Notes: generated by a model from the letters alone, not told the origin. 64,000 nucleotides of DNA from Methanobacteriota archaeon (GCA_026394495.1 JAPKYE010000025.1:1-64000), one strand, 5' to 3'. Shown: positions 25,352 through 35,843, counted from the stretch's first letter. Numbers and translations: made by a program.

Positions 25352-25627
25352 TGATTCTCTCCATTTATACACAGTATCATGATGATCAAAATAGTAAATT
25401 TCAACGACTTTCTATGTATGATCTATCGTAAAAATGAGAACAAAATGCGTATTAATATGGGCTCCATAGAAATTTTGAAGAGGTTTATGTAAATGTTTAT
25501 AGGAATGTTCAGGATTGTTTCGAATTTCTTGAATCTTCTTGTGAATACTTTCTAATTGTTTCCTGTTCTTTTTTATCAATTTTTTAAAGATCTTATCAAC
25601 AGATGGCTTAATGTCAAGATCATACAT
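25352..25627 (-). pseudogene. RelE/ParE-type mRNA interferase-like toxin with in-frame TAG
   Basis: MYDLDIKPSVDKIFKKLIKKNRKQLESIHKKIQEI...HFVLIFTIDHT*KVVEIYYFDHHDTVYKWRESKK*; reading through one TAG restores the conserved C-terminus. Confidence 0.65.
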
Positions 25628-25856
25628 CCAACTTGTACCTCTTTGCAAAGTCATCCACTCGGATGCTTTTCTCTTTTTTTATCTTTTCTATCTTTTTAAT
25701 AAATTCAGGTTGAAGTTCAGGTTCTCCTTCAAACTCGATATATTTATTGATAATAAATTCAATGGCTTCACTTTTATCCTTTAAGTTATACTTTGCTTTC
25801 ACAATATTAAGAACTCTATTGATATTTCCGTTTAATTTTACTAATGCTTGAACCAT
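25620..25856 (-). CDS. Antitoxin (DUF2683-like) of the RelE-type pair
   Basis: MVQALVKLNGNINRVLNIVKAKYNLKDKSEAIEFIINKYIE; overlaps toxin start. Confidence 0.7.
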   Translation of the reverse strand: MVQALVKLNGNINRVLNIVKAKYNLKDKSEAIEFIINKYIEFEGEPELQPEFIKKIEKIKKEKSIRVDDFAKRYKLDV

Positions 25857-25903
25857 ATTAGTTCACCTAATATGATATTAGTTTAACTTATTTATATTCT
25901 TTT

Positions 25904-26190
25904 CTGAACGTGTCAGCGGCCTGGGCGATTCCTCATTTTCAGAAGCAACCAGCATATTATCTTACAGTTGATATAATCTAAGAGAGAAACTTCATTGTCG
26001 TCTGGATAAACGATCCTGTTTTTTCTTTTAGAATAACCGGCATCTAAAAACCTCTGTTCCATCCAAAGATTCATACAAAAGAAGCACTTTATTCTGGATG
26101 AATCACCCCGTGAAGTTCATCCTGCCTTTCGTCCCAGCGGATAATCATTAAGGTTTTGGGATAAAGAAAGAATCCTTTATGCGCTAAGAG
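25904..26190. repeat. Dispersed intergenic repeat, copy E
   Basis: CTGAACGTGTCAGCGGCCTGGGCGATTCCTCATTTTCAGAAGCAACCAGCATATTATCTTACAGTTGATATAATCTAAGAGAG...ATTCATACAAAAGAAGCAC...TTCATCCTGC. Confidence 0.85.
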
Positions 26191-26228
26191 ATAAGAATAT
26201 AATTTTACCTTTTTCTATTTTTTATTTC

Positions 26229-26267
26229 ATGAACAATAAGTTCTTGAAACATGAACAAAAGGTTCAT
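26229..26267. promoter_or_regulatory. Two GAACN5GTTC palindromes (putative TA operator)
   Basis: GAACaataaGTTC (26231-26243) and ATGAACaaaagGTTCAT (26251-26267), centres 22 bp apart, upstream of the MNT gene. Confidence 0.6.
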
Positions 26268-26293
26268 ATATTACGAACTTATATCTATTAATC

Positions 26294-26821
26294 ATGTTAT
26301 CAAAAATATTTTCTTCAAACAAAAGAATCCAAGTCCTTGAACACGTTCTCTATCAAGACACGGCCACCGTTTCCACTGTTGTAAAAGAACTATCTCTCAG
26401 TAAAGGATTCGTATCAGAATTCCTCCATCTTCTTTATCAAAACAATATTCTTGAAAAAAATAAAGGATACCACCTCACAAACACCCCTCTAACAAAAGCA
26501 ATCAAAATTCTTCTTAACGTCAATAAAATAAAGCTCTCTAAAATCAAAAAACCATATATGAAAGGAATTGGACTATATGGGAGCTGGGCTAATGGATCAA
26601 ATACAATGAAAAGCGATCTGGATCTCTGGATAAAAACAGAAAAATACCCTGACGAAAAAGAACTTGCTTACCTTTCAAAAAACCTACGAGAAATGACCCA
26701 TTCAGACATACAATTATTGGTTCTTACCCCTCAGAAACTAGAACAAATCAAAAAAGATACACCATTTTATATATCTCTCCGATACAACTCCCTCTTATTA
26801 TGGGGTGAACCAATTGAATAG
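26294..26821 (+). CDS. mntA: wHTH-MNT nucleotidyltransferase antitoxin
   Basis: N-terminal wHTH plus GIGLYGSWANGSNTMKSDLDLWI (GSX10DXD). Confidence 0.82.
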   Translation: MLSKIFSSNKRIQVLEHVLYQDTATVSTVVKELSLSKGFVSEFLHLLYQNNILEKNKGYHLTNTPLTKAIKILLNVNKIKLSKIKKPYMKGIGLYGSWANGSNTMKSDLDLWIKTEKYPDEKELAYLSKNLREMTHSDIQLLVLTPQKLEQIKKDTPFYISLRYNSLLLWGEPIE

Positions 26822-27239
26822 CTACAAAGAATGTTTCAAAAGAGGACTCCTACAAAAGGTTCAACCATCAAAAGAAAAAGCAATAGACAGCATACAAAAA
26901 GCTGAACAATGGATCAAAGAATCACAAATGACACTGAACGCAGGAGCCTATGATTCATGCATAGCCTCCTCATATCTTGCAATATTTCATTCTGCTCGAG
27001 CAATACTATTCAGGGACGGCGTACGAGAAAAAAGCCATTACTGCATCGCACGATATTTAGAGAAATATGTTGAAGATGGTTCATTGGAAGAAGAATGGGT
27101 GACATTGCTGGACCGAATGAGAGAAATCCGTCATATGGATCAATACACATTACATTATCATGCAACAGAAGAAGAAGCATCATCGTTTCTAAAGTCCGCA
27201 ACAAATTTTGTTACTAGAATGACACAACTTCTTGGTTAA
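26805..27239 (+). CDS. hepT: HEPN-domain toxin partner
   Basis: KAEQWIKESQMTLNAGAYDSCIASSYLAIFHSARAILFRDGVREKSHYCIARYL; overlaps MNT gene. Confidence 0.82.
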   Translation: MNQLNSYKECFKRGLLQKVQPSKEKAIDSIQKAEQWIKESQMTLNAGAYDSCIASSYLAIFHSARAILFRDGVREKSHYCIARYLEKYVEDGSLEEEWVTLLDRMREIRHMDQYTLHYHATEEEASSFLKSATNFVTRMTQLLG

Positions 27240-27283
27240 ATCAGATATCAAAGATAAAATGATGTGACTAATTTGAATAATCT

Positions 27284-27374
27284 CTGCTGAACGTGGCAGC
27301 GGCCTGGCAAACAAAACGCATTGATTTCATAGTAGACATTACCTTAATATTATCTTGTTCGATATCACATCTTC
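27284..27374. repeat. Dispersed intergenic repeat, partial copy F
   Basis: CTGCTGAACGTGGCAGCGGCCTGGCAAAC, then CCTTAATATTATCTTGTTCGATATCACATC. Confidence 0.65.
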
Positions 27375-28109
27375 ATGATTGACGAAACAACTCTTAATAT
27401 CATACGACTTATCACTGGCGTAGTAATTCTATCATATGCAGCCTACACCGATATAAAAACCAGAAAAGCAGCAAACATCCTGTGGGTAATCATGGGCGGA
27501 ATTGGCGTAGGACTTCTTATCATACAAGCAATAACAATAGGATTCGAAAACCTGTATTATCTGCTTTTTATCCCGATAATGATCGGGCTCATCTACGGTT
27601 TTTATCAATTTAGACTTATCTTCGGCGGCGCAGACGCAAAAGCACTGATGGCCCTTTCCATCCTTGTCCCCATTTACCCGACAATCTCTCAATTCCCCGT
27701 CAGGATATCCGCAGTTCCATCAATTATGCCAGACCTGCCAGCCCCATGGATAATTTTTTCAAACTCAGTCATCATTTTCCTTATCATCCCACTCTCACTC
27801 CTACTCTACAACCTGATAAAACGTGACGTTGCCTTTCCCCATAGTTTCCTCGGATACACCATGAGTGTCGCAGACGCAAAACAAACCTTTGTCTGGCCCT
27901 TAGAAAAAATTGTTGACGGGAAACGAAAATTTGTGTACATGCCAAAGGATTTTGATACAGACAAAGAACTAGAAGAATTTGAAAAACTAAAAATAGAAAA
28001 AATATGGGTGACACCAAAAATACCGTTTATGATCCCACTCCTCCTAGGTTTCATTGAAACGTTTCTCATCGGAGATATACTCATCTCATTCATGAGATTA
28101 TTTATCTAA
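27375..28109 (+). CDS. Prepilin peptidase (A24 family, archaeal)
   Basis: [18 protein letters not shown] and [15 protein letters not shown] Asp motifs in a polytopic protein. Confidence 0.88.
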   Translation: MIDETTLNIIRLITGVVILSYAAYTDIKTRKAANILWVIMGGIGVGLLIIQAITIGFENLYYLLFIPIMIGLIYGFYQFRLIFGGADAKALMALSILVPIYPTISQFPVRISAVPSIMPDLPAPWIIFSNSVIIFLIIPLSLLLYNLIKRDVAFPHSFLGYTMSVADAKQTFVWPLEKIVDGKRKFVYMPKDFDTDKELEEFEKLKIEKIWVTPKIPFMIPLLLGFIETFLIGDILISFMRLFI

Positions 28110-28167
28110 AAAGAACCAATCTTTGGTAAAACACATATATCTCTTCTTCTTTACCCCTGGTTTGCAC

Positions 28168-29286
28168 ATGACGAAACGAGACTATTACGACATCCTTGGT
28201 GTTACGAAAGATGCGAGTAAAGACGAAATCAAAAAAACATATAGAAAACTCGCATTAAAATACCATCCTGATAAAAACCCAGAAAAAGATGCAGCAGAAA
28301 AATTCAAAGAAATCTCAGAAGCCTACGCGGTACTAAACGATGATGAAAAACGAGCGATGTACGACCGACATGGACATGCTGGAATTGATCAACGATACAG
28401 CACAGAAGATATATTCCGAGGCGCTGATTTCAACGATATCTTCCGCAACATGGGATTTGATTTTGGAGGTGGAGTCGAAGACATATTTGATCAATTCTTC
28501 GGAAGACGAAGAAGCGGGTTTGAACAACGATCTCACAGAGCCCGCGGAGCAGATCTGCGCTACGACATAGAAATCAACCTGGAAGACGCATACCGCGGAG
28601 TAGAAACCGAAATCAATGTTCCCCGATCAGAAACCTGCGAAACATGCAAAGGAAATGGTGCGAAACCAGGCACAAAACCAAAAACCTGTTCTCATTGCGG
28701 CGGTACAGGCCAACAGCATACAACCCAACGCACCGCGTTTGGCATGGTCACCCAAGTATCCACCTGTCAGAAATGCAGAGGACAAGGAAAAACCATTGAA
28801 GCATATTGCCCTGATTGCAGAGGACGAGGGATCACCCAAAAAACACGACGCATCGAACTTAAAATACCAAAAGGAATAGATGACGAATCACAACTTCGAT
28901 TATCAGGGGAAGGAGAAGCAGGAGGAAACGGGGGACCAAATGGAGACCTGTATATCGTTGTTCACATAAGGCGTCACCCAAAATATCAGAGAAAAGGTGT
29001 TGATCTCTACACCCGAAAAGAAATCTCATTCCCCGACGCAATACTTGGCTCAAAAATCAACGTAGAAACCTTACAAGGAACCGAAAAACTCACCATCCCT
29101 CAGGGAACAGAAACCGGAAACATCATAAAACTCAATGGACAAGGTATGCCACATCTCCAGGGAAGAGGCTATGGAGATTTATATATAGAATTCTTTGTAA
29201 AAACACCTAAAAAACTGAGCAGAACCGCACGAATACTCGTTGAGGATCTTGCCAGAGAACTCGAAAAACAAGACGAAAAAGTTTAA
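28168..29286 (+). CDS. dnaJ: Chaperone DnaJ
   Basis: J domain with [16 protein letters not shown] zinc fingers. Confidence 0.96.
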   Translation: MTKRDYYDILGVTKDASKDEIKKTYRKLALKYHPDKNPEKDAAEKFKEISEAYAVLNDDEKRAMYDRHGHAGIDQRYSTEDIFRGADFNDIFRNMGFDFGGGVEDIFDQFFGRRRSGFEQRSHRARGADLRYDIEINLEDAYRGVETEINVPRSETCETCKGNGAKPGTKPKTCSHCGGTGQQHTTQRTAFGMVTQVSTCQKCRGQGKTIEAYCPDCRGRGITQKTRRIELKIPKGIDDESQLRLSGEGEAGGNGGPNGDLYIVVHIRRHPKYQRKGVDLYTRKEISFPDAILGSKINVETLQGTEKLTIPQGTETGNIIKLNGQGMPHLQGRGYGDLYIEFFVKTPKKLSRTARILVEDLARELEKQDEKV

Positions 29287-29337
29287 ATAGAAGTTCTGAT
29301 ACATAACTATACCGACAAAAAAGGGGAGTTAAATATT

Positions 29338-29931
29338 ATGGAACCATTTGACCGAGACGATCAAAACCGAAGAAAAAAAAAATCATCTGATGATTTCTCT
29401 GATGATGTTAACGATGGAGAAGATTTTGAAAAGATTTTTGAAAAAATAATTTCAGAAGAAATTAGAAGAGTAGAAGAGATGCTCCGCAGTGGTGGTATGA
29501 TTGGTATGCCCTTTAAATCCTTTGAACCAGGAAAACCCTTCATCCACGGGTTCAAAATAGATATCAAACAAGATGGAAAACCAGAGATCTCTGAGTTTGG
29601 TAATCGGACGGTGAAAAATCAGAATGGAGCACCTGCGATCTCTGAAGAACGAGAACCACTCACTGATATAATCGAAGGCGATAACGATGTTGCAATCACG
29701 GTAGAAATTCCTGGTGTCGATAAAGACGACATCGATCTCAACGTCACAGATAATGCTCTTGAAATCAAAGTGGATACACCACAGCGGAAATACCAAAAAA
29801 CATTGGATCTTCCCTGCGACGTAAAACCAAAAACAACAAAAGCAACCTACAAAAATGGGATCCTTGATGTTGTCATCAACAGAAAAGAAAAGAAAAAAGA
29901 TGGAACCGGCTACAAAATAAACATCGATTAA
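29338..29931 (+). CDS. Hsp20/alpha-crystallin family protein
   Basis: DNDVAITVEIPGVDKDDIDLNVTDNALEIKVDTPQRKYQKTLDLP. Confidence 0.88.
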   Translation: MEPFDRDDQNRRKKKSSDDFSDDVNDGEDFEKIFEKIISEEIRRVEEMLRSGGMIGMPFKSFEPGKPFIHGFKIDIKQDGKPEISEFGNRTVKNQNGAPAISEEREPLTDIIEGDNDVAITVEIPGVDKDDIDLNVTDNALEIKVDTPQRKYQKTLDLPCDVKPKTTKATYKNGILDVVINRKEKKKDGTGYKINID

Positions 29932-30034
29932 AAAACAAACATATACTCTCCTTTGTCTCGGAGATAAAAAAAAAAGACTATCAGCATAGGAGCTTGCTGA
30001 CCGTGGAATACACAACAACAGGAGAAAAACATTT

Positions 30035-31447
30035 GTGGTAACACTCACATGCTATGGGGGAGTCAATGAAATCGGTGGAAATAAACTCCTCCTTAATGAC
30101 AAAGGAACAAAAATCTTCTTAGATTTTGGCATGGGATTCCAACGACGAGGACAATACTTTGAAGAATTCCTGCTCCCCAGATCTGCAAACGGTATCGGTG
30201 ATTTTCTCGAAATGGGACTGCTTCCAGACATCACAGGAATCTACCGAGAAGACCTCCTAGAACACCTCGGAAGAAAACCTGAGAAACCTGACATTGCTGC
30301 AGTGATTCTTTCCCACGCCCATGCAGATCACGCAAACTACATCTCATTTCTTCACAAAGACATCCCGATTTACTGCGGTGAAACCTGCAAGTATATCCTT
30401 GATGCAGTCGAAGAACAAAGCCAGCGTGATATCGAAAACGAAGTCATTTCTTATAAAAAACGACCGGTGTACCGAGAAGACTACAAGACACCACCGATAA
30501 AACGACGATTTCATCTTTTCAGAACAGGCGATACATTCCACATTGACTCTCTAGAGATAGAACCAATCCACGTGGATCACAGTGTTCCCGGGGCTTACGG
30601 GTTTTTGATCCATACATCAGAAGGAACCGTCGTATACACCGGGGATCTTCGGATGCATGGGTTACGATCAGATATGACAACGGATTTTATCGCTGCTGCA
30701 AAGGAAACAAAACCCATTGCATTAATCACCGAAGGAACAAGGATAAATACTGAGAAAAAACAAGAATCAGAACAACAAGTGTATCAGCATTCAAAACAAG
30801 AAATCTCAACATGCAATGATCTGTCGATAGTTGATTTTAACTTTAAGGACGTTGATCGGTTTACGACATTTTATAAAATTGCACAAGACCTGGGAAAAAA
30901 ACTGGTAATAAGCTTCAAACATGCATGTTTTCTGGAACGCTACCACAAAGATCAAAAACTCAAGGTACCCAATAGCACCGATGAGCATATCCTGATTTTA
31001 AAACCAAAGCGACTTACTGGCACCTATATCGATGAGGATTACACCGAGAAATTCATGAGAGATCGACTCAATTACCCCAACATCATCCATCCAGAAAAAA
31101 TCAGAAAACATCCTACCGACTACATCATGGTTTTAAATTTTTGGTATTTGACTGCATTAGTCGATCTGAAACCAAAAAATGGGGTGTACATCCACTCATT
31201 ATCAGAGCCATTCAACGAAGAAATGGAGGTTTCCCATGAACGGATGATGAACTGGCTGAAGCATTTTGATCTGCGTTTTGTACAGTCGCATTGCTCAGGG
31301 CATATCTGTGGACCTGACCTCAGAGAACTCCTCTGTGCCATTAAATCAAAAAATGTGTACCCGGTTCATACCGAACACCCAGAATTATTCACTAAACTAC
31401 CGATACAGGTCACTCTTGTTCAAGAGGGAAAAACGTATATACTCTAA
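30035..31447 (+). CDS. MBL-fold hydrolase, RNase J-like
   Basis: GGVNEIGGNKLLL, LSHAHADHANYI, YTGDLRMHG, SGHICGPDL; GTG start. Confidence 0.8.
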   Translation: MVTLTCYGGVNEIGGNKLLLNDKGTKIFLDFGMGFQRRGQYFEEFLLPRSANGIGDFLEMGLLPDITGIYREDLLEHLGRKPEKPDIAAVILSHAHADHANYISFLHKDIPIYCGETCKYILDAVEEQSQRDIENEVISYKKRPVYREDYKTPPIKRRFHLFRTGDTFHIDSLEIEPIHVDHSVPGAYGFLIHTSEGTVVYTGDLRMHGLRSDMTTDFIAAAKETKPIALITEGTRINTEKKQESEQQVYQHSKQEISTCNDLSIVDFNFKDVDRFTTFYKIAQDLGKKLVISFKHACFLERYHKDQKLKVPNSTDEHILILKPKRLTGTYIDEDYTEKFMRDRLNYPNIIHPEKIRKHPTDYIMVLNFWYLTALVDLKPKNGVYIHSLSEPFNEEMEVSHERMMNWLKHFDLRFVQSHCSGHICGPDLRELLCAIKSKNVYPVHTEHPELFTKLPIQVTLVQEGKTYIL

Positions 31448-31490
31448 ACACGATAAAAAACCAGAGAAAAAAAAATTGGAGGAACTGTTA

Positions 31491-32570
31491 ATGACAGACA
31501 TCTACGCCCATGAAAAAAAGAAAGAGGAACAAACCTTGATACAGACCGATACAGGGAAACGAAAAAAAGAACAATACATCGAAAACCTAAAAGAAGGAGA
31601 TGTTGTCAATGATTTGTTCGCAGTGAAAATAAAAAACCCTCCAAGAACCTATAAAAAAGGCACATGGTTTGGGTTTATCGCAAATGATAAAACCGGTGAG
31701 ATCGGAGTCAAATTCTGGGGTGGAGACAACAAAGATCGCGTGAAACGCCTCTTTGAAAGTTTTTCCGCAGGAGACGTTATTCAATTACGCACAGGGTATG
31801 TGGAGGTCTACGAAGATAAACCACAGATATCGATCAACGAAAACACTGGTGGGATCCGCCGCTGCAATCAAAATGAATACGATGTCAGTGATTTCCTCCC
31901 ATCACTTGAAGAATCCCAGATAAAAGAACTCTATGACTATCTGAGACACGAGATGAAAACGATCACAAATGAACATCTGAAAGAACTCCTTGCCGCATTT
32001 TTTGATGACAAACAATTCATCACTGATTTCACACACTCTCCGTCTGCAATGTCACATCATCATAACTACGTAGGAGGAAACCTACAGCATACCGTAGGCG
32101 TCATTCGACTCTGCCTAAACATCTGTGAGATGTACCCTGGAATCAACAAAGACCTTGTCGTCACCGGTGCAATACTCCATGATGTCGGCAAACTCAAAGA
32201 ATACATCTACGGTGCATCAATCGATAAATCCGAGGAGGGAAACTTCATCGGCCATATCGTGATAGGCGATCGAATGATACGGGAGAAAATAGAAGAACTG
32301 AAAACCAAAGGAAAACTTTTTCCAAAAGAACTTGAAAACCAACTCATTCATCTCATCCTCAGCCATCACGGAAAATACGAATGGGGGTCACCGAAAATGC
32401 CCAAAACCATCGAAGCATGTGTCCTTCATCAAGCAGACCTCATGGATTCCCAGGTGAAAAACTACATGCAACATGTTGAAGAAGGCAGAAAAACAACCGA
32501 CGAAGACTGGATGTTTATCTATGATTCGGATGTAGGAAAAAAACGATTGATGTACCTTGGAGACCAATAA
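31491..32570 (+). CDS. OB-fold + HD domain 3'-5' exonuclease (YhaM-like)
   Basis: OB-fold FGFIANDKTGEIGVKFW; HD motif TGAILHDVGKLKEY; HHNYVGGNLQHT. Confidence 0.85.
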   Translation: MTDIYAHEKKKEEQTLIQTDTGKRKKEQYIENLKEGDVVNDLFAVKIKNPPRTYKKGTWFGFIANDKTGEIGVKFWGGDNKDRVKRLFESFSAGDVIQLRTGYVEVYEDKPQISINENTGGIRRCNQNEYDVSDFLPSLEESQIKELYDYLRHEMKTITNEHLKELLAAFFDDKQFITDFTHSPSAMSHHHNYVGGNLQHTVGVIRLCLNICEMYPGINKDLVVTGAILHDVGKLKEYIYGASIDKSEEGNFIGHIVIGDRMIREKIEELKTKGKLFPKELENQLIHLILSHHGKYEWGSPKMPKTIEACVLHQADLMDSQVKNYMQHVEEGRKTTDEDWMFIYDSDVGKKRLMYLGDQ

Positions 32571-32596
32571 AATTTTCAAAAGGAAATGTGTTGAAT

Positions 32597-32770
32597 ATGA
32601 AGAAAGAATTAATCGACATCCTGTGTTGTCCGACATGTAAAAATAATCTGACCTTACAAACAGAAAAAGAGGAAAACGGAGAGATCCTCACTGGAAAATT
32701 CACTTGCAAAAAATGTAAGGTGAGTTATCCTATAGAAGATGGAATACCCGATCTACTCCCCAGAACATAA
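32597..32770 (+). CDS. Trm112-family protein
   Basis: ELIDILCCPTCKNNLTL...CKKCKVSYPIEDGIPDLLP. Confidence 0.85.
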   Translation: MKKELIDILCCPTCKNNLTLQTEKEENGEILTGKFTCKKCKVSYPIEDGIPDLLPRT

Positions 32771-32771
32771 C

Positions 32772-34118
32772 CTACGTATATTCATCCCAGCTCTTCACTT
32801 TTAATTCCTCAGGCTTGGTTCGGTACAACGCCTCGACAAGCCGCTTCGCAAGCTGCAGATTCGTAATCAACGGAACGTTACAATCCACGGCTTTGCGCCG
32901 AATCAAATAATCATTATCAAGCTCTTCTCGCTCAATATTTTTTGGAATATTAATCACCAAATCAATTTTCCGGTCAGCAAGATAACTCAAGGTGTTTGGT
33001 TCTTTCTCATCCAACGGCCAATACAAAACCTCTGCTGACATCCCATGTGTTTTCAGAAAATCCGCAGTTCCTTTTGTTGCAAAAAAGGAAAATCCCATTG
33101 TTTCCAACATTTTCGTACTTTCGAGAAACTCCATCTTGCTTTCAAGAGGCCCTGTCGAAAGCAAAATATTTTTCTTCGGTAACACAAACCCGACAGACAG
33201 AAGACTTTTGAGAAACGCCTCATTGAAATCATCACCAAGACACGCAACCTCACCAGTCGACGTCATCTCCACACCAAGAATCGGATCTGAACCCTTCAAA
33301 CGCGTAAAAGAAAACTGCGATGCCTTCACCCCGACATAATCAAGATCAAACGAAGAACGATCAATAGGCGGGACTCTTTTATCCATCATAACCTTTGTTG
33401 CAGCATCCACAAAATTTATTTTATACACCTTAGAGACAAACGGAAAACTCCGCGATGCACGCAGATTACACTCAATCACCTTCACATCATTATCCTTTGC
33501 AATAAACTGAATGTTAAAGGGACCAGTAATTCTCAACGATTTAGCGATCTTCCGCGTGATATTCTTAATCCGGCGCATCGTCTCAAGATACGTACGCTGC
33601 GGTGGAAGGACAATCGTCGCATCACCAGAATGAACACCAGCATTTTCCACATGTTCAGAGATTGCATAACAATACAGATTTCCTTTCTGAGCAACCGCAT
33701 CAATCTCAATTTCTTTTGCATTCGTAATAAACTTGCTAATAACCACGGGGCGCTCCTTCCCAACATCTGATGCCTTTTTCAGATAGGTACGAAGCTCCTG
33801 TTTACTAAGCGCAATGCTCATCGCTGCACCAGAAAGCACATAACTCGGCCGGACAAGCACAGGATAACCGACTTTTTCCGCAAAAACCTCTGCTTCATCC
33901 ATGCTACGTAACTCGTTCCACAGCGGCTGATCAACATCAAGAGTATCTAGTAACTGGGAAAACTTATGACGATCCTCTGCACAATCAATATCCGCAGGAG
34001 AAGTCCCAAGAATCTTGATACCAGCCTCATGTAGCGGTATTGCTAGATTATTTGGGATCTGCCCACCCATCGATATGATAACCCCGAGAGGATGTTCCTT
34101 TTCATAAATATCACACAC
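32772..34118 (-). CDS. carB: Carbamoyl-phosphate synthase large subunit, C-terminal part
   Basis: VCDIYEKEHPLGVIISMGGQIPNNLA...GTSPADIDCAEDRHKFSQLL; see finding on disruption. Confidence 0.9.
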   Translation of the reverse strand: MCDIYEKEHPLGVIISMGGQIPNNLAIPLHEAGIKILGTSPADIDCAEDRHKFSQLLDTLDVDQPLWNELRSMDEAEVFAEKVGYPVLVRPSYVLSGAAMSIALSKQELRTYLKKASDVGKERPVVISKFITNAKEIEIDAVAQKGNLYCYAISEHVENAGVHSGDATIVLPPQRTYLETMRRIKNITRKIAKSLRITGPFNIQFIAKDNDVKVIECNLRASRSFPFVSKVYKINFVDAATKVMMDKRVPPIDRSSFDLDYVGVKASQFSFTRLKGSDPILGVEMTSTGEVACLGDDFNEAFLKSLLSVGFVLPKKNILLSTGPLESKMEFLESTKMLETMGFSFFATKGTADFLKTHGMSAEVLYWPLDEKEPNTLSYLADRKIDLVINIPKNIEREELDNDYLIRRKAVDCNVPLITNLQLAKRLVEALYRTKPEELKVKSWDEYT

Positions 34119-34127
34119 CCGCTCAAA

Positions 34128-35843
34128 TCAATCAAACTCTACAGAAGAACCGATGCGATAAGCGCCACCACCCAACACAACAACCTGATTTTTATCTTTA
34201 AACACAATATCATCATTACACGCATTATACGTAAGATACAGATAATTTGTTTTCGCAGGATATTCAGCTGCCAATGTATCAATCTGTTTCACAAACGGGA
34301 TGACACCAAGTTTTTTCCTCCGCACCCTCACATCTTTTGCAGTACTCTTAACAAGCAACGCAATCTGCTGATCAGAGAAACCTTTTTGCTTGACCTCTTT
34401 TAATACCGCAGCAGGGAGCGTACTCAGAGAATACCGTTGAAGAACTTTTTCAAGTGTTACGATATTTTGTATTTTTGCAATAAACCATGGATCAACCTTT
34501 GAAAGTTTCGTGATCGTCTCTATGGAATATCCTCGTCGCAGGGCTTCCATGATTGCAAACAGGCGTTTATCAGTTGGTTCTTTTAACTCCTTCTCCAAAT
34601 CAGAAAAAACACAATCAGAACATGCAAGACCCGGTAATCCTACATCAAGCATCCGCACTGCTTTTTGAAGCGCCTCCTCAAAACTTCGACCAATCGCCAT
34701 CACTTCCCCAACGGATTTCATCTCAGAACCAATCGTCTGACTAACCCGTCGGAATTTTTGCAGATCCCAGCGAGGATATTTTACCACAACATAATCCAAA
34801 GCCGGCTCAAAACACGCAGACGTCTCACCAGTAATCATATTTTGAATCTCAGTAAGACTGTATCCAAGGACAAGCTTCGCAGCAATAAACGCAAGCGGGT
34901 ACCCTGTCGCTTTGGATGCCAACGCGGAACTCCGACTCAACCGAGCATTCACCTCAATGATACGATAATCCTCAGATTTCGGATCCAAAGCAAACTGGAT
35001 ATTACACTCACCAATAATACCCAGATGACGAATCACTTTTATCGCAAGGGAACGAAGCATAAAATTCTCAGAAGACATCAGCGTCTGCACAGGAGCGGTT
35101 ACAATGCTTTCACCCGTGTGAATCCCCATCGGATCCACATTCTCCATAGAACAGACAACGATACAATTATCATAGCGATCCCGGACGACCTCATATTCCA
35201 GTTCTTTCCATCCTCCAAGATACTCCTCAATCAGTATCTGTTTGGTAAACGAAAACGCTTTTTTCGCAAGGTCCTGTAATTGCTTCTCAGTATAGGCCAC
35301 ACCAGATCCAAGTCCACCGAGCGCATATGCAATCCGACACATCACCGGATATCCAATTCGTTTTGCTACACATATTGCATCTTCAACAGTTGACACCGCT
35401 TTACTCGGAGGAACATTTAGATGAATCTCCTGTATTTTTTTCACAAAACGATCTCGGTCTTCTGTGTTTTTTATCACCTCAACCGAAGTCCCAAGCACCT
35501 TTACATGATACTTCTCAAACACACCACACTCAAACAACTCCACGCCGACATTCAATGCTGTCTGACCCCCGAATGAAAGAAGAACACCATCAGGTTTTTC
35601 TTTTTTGATTACCTTCTCAACAAACCCCGACTCAATAGGTAGAAAATACACCTTATCCGCAAGATAATCAGAGGTCTGAATCGTTGCGATATTAGGGTTG
35701 ATAAGAACTGTTTTTATTCCTTCTTCTTTTAACGCTTTAATCGCCTGACTCCCCGAATAATCAAACTCCCCTGCTTGTCCAATGCGGATCGCACCTGATC
35801 CTAAGATGAGGACTTTTTTTATTTTCATGTTCTGCATAGTCAT
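34128..35843 (-). CDS. carB: Carbamoyl-phosphate synthase large subunit, N-terminal part
   Basis: [25 protein letters not shown]... ends [18 protein letters not shown]. Confidence 0.9.
   Translation of the reverse strand: MTMQNMKIKKVLILGSGAIRIGQAGEFDYSGSQAIKALKEEGIKTVLINPNIATIQTSDYLADKVYFLPIESGFVEKVIKKEKPDGVLLSFGGQTALNVGVELFECGVFEKYHVKVLGTSVEVIKNTEDRDRFVKKIQEIHLNVPPSKAVSTVEDAICVAKRIGYPVMCRIAYALGGLGSGVAYTEKQLQDLAKKAFSFTKQILIEEYLGGWKELEYEVVRDRYDNCIVVCSMENVDPMGIHTGESIVTAPVQTLMSSENFMLRSLAIKVIRHLGIIGECNIQFALDPKSEDYRIIEVNARLSRSSALASKATGYPLAFIAAKLVLGYSLTEIQNMITGETSACFEPALDYVVVKYPRWDLQKFRRVSQTIGSEMKSVGEVMAIGRSFEEALQKAVRMLDVGLPGLACSDCVFSDLEKELKEPTDKRLFAIMEALRRGYSIETITKLSKVDPWFIAKIQNIVTLEKVLQRYSLSTLPAAVLKEVKQKGFSDQQIALLVKSTAKDVRVRRKKLGVIPFVKQIDTLAAEYPAKTNYLYLTYNACNDDIVFKDKNQVVVLGGGAYRIGSSVEFD

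Noticed and set aside
20140-25412. Genome-wide TAG-to-pyrrolysine recoding
   Set aside because: Multiple normal genes in the window end in TAG (ORF 15054, MNT, L15, secY, DUF106, OsmC, rpoH), and no pyl genes are visible. Only the two TA toxins show in-frame TAGs, so decay is simpler.
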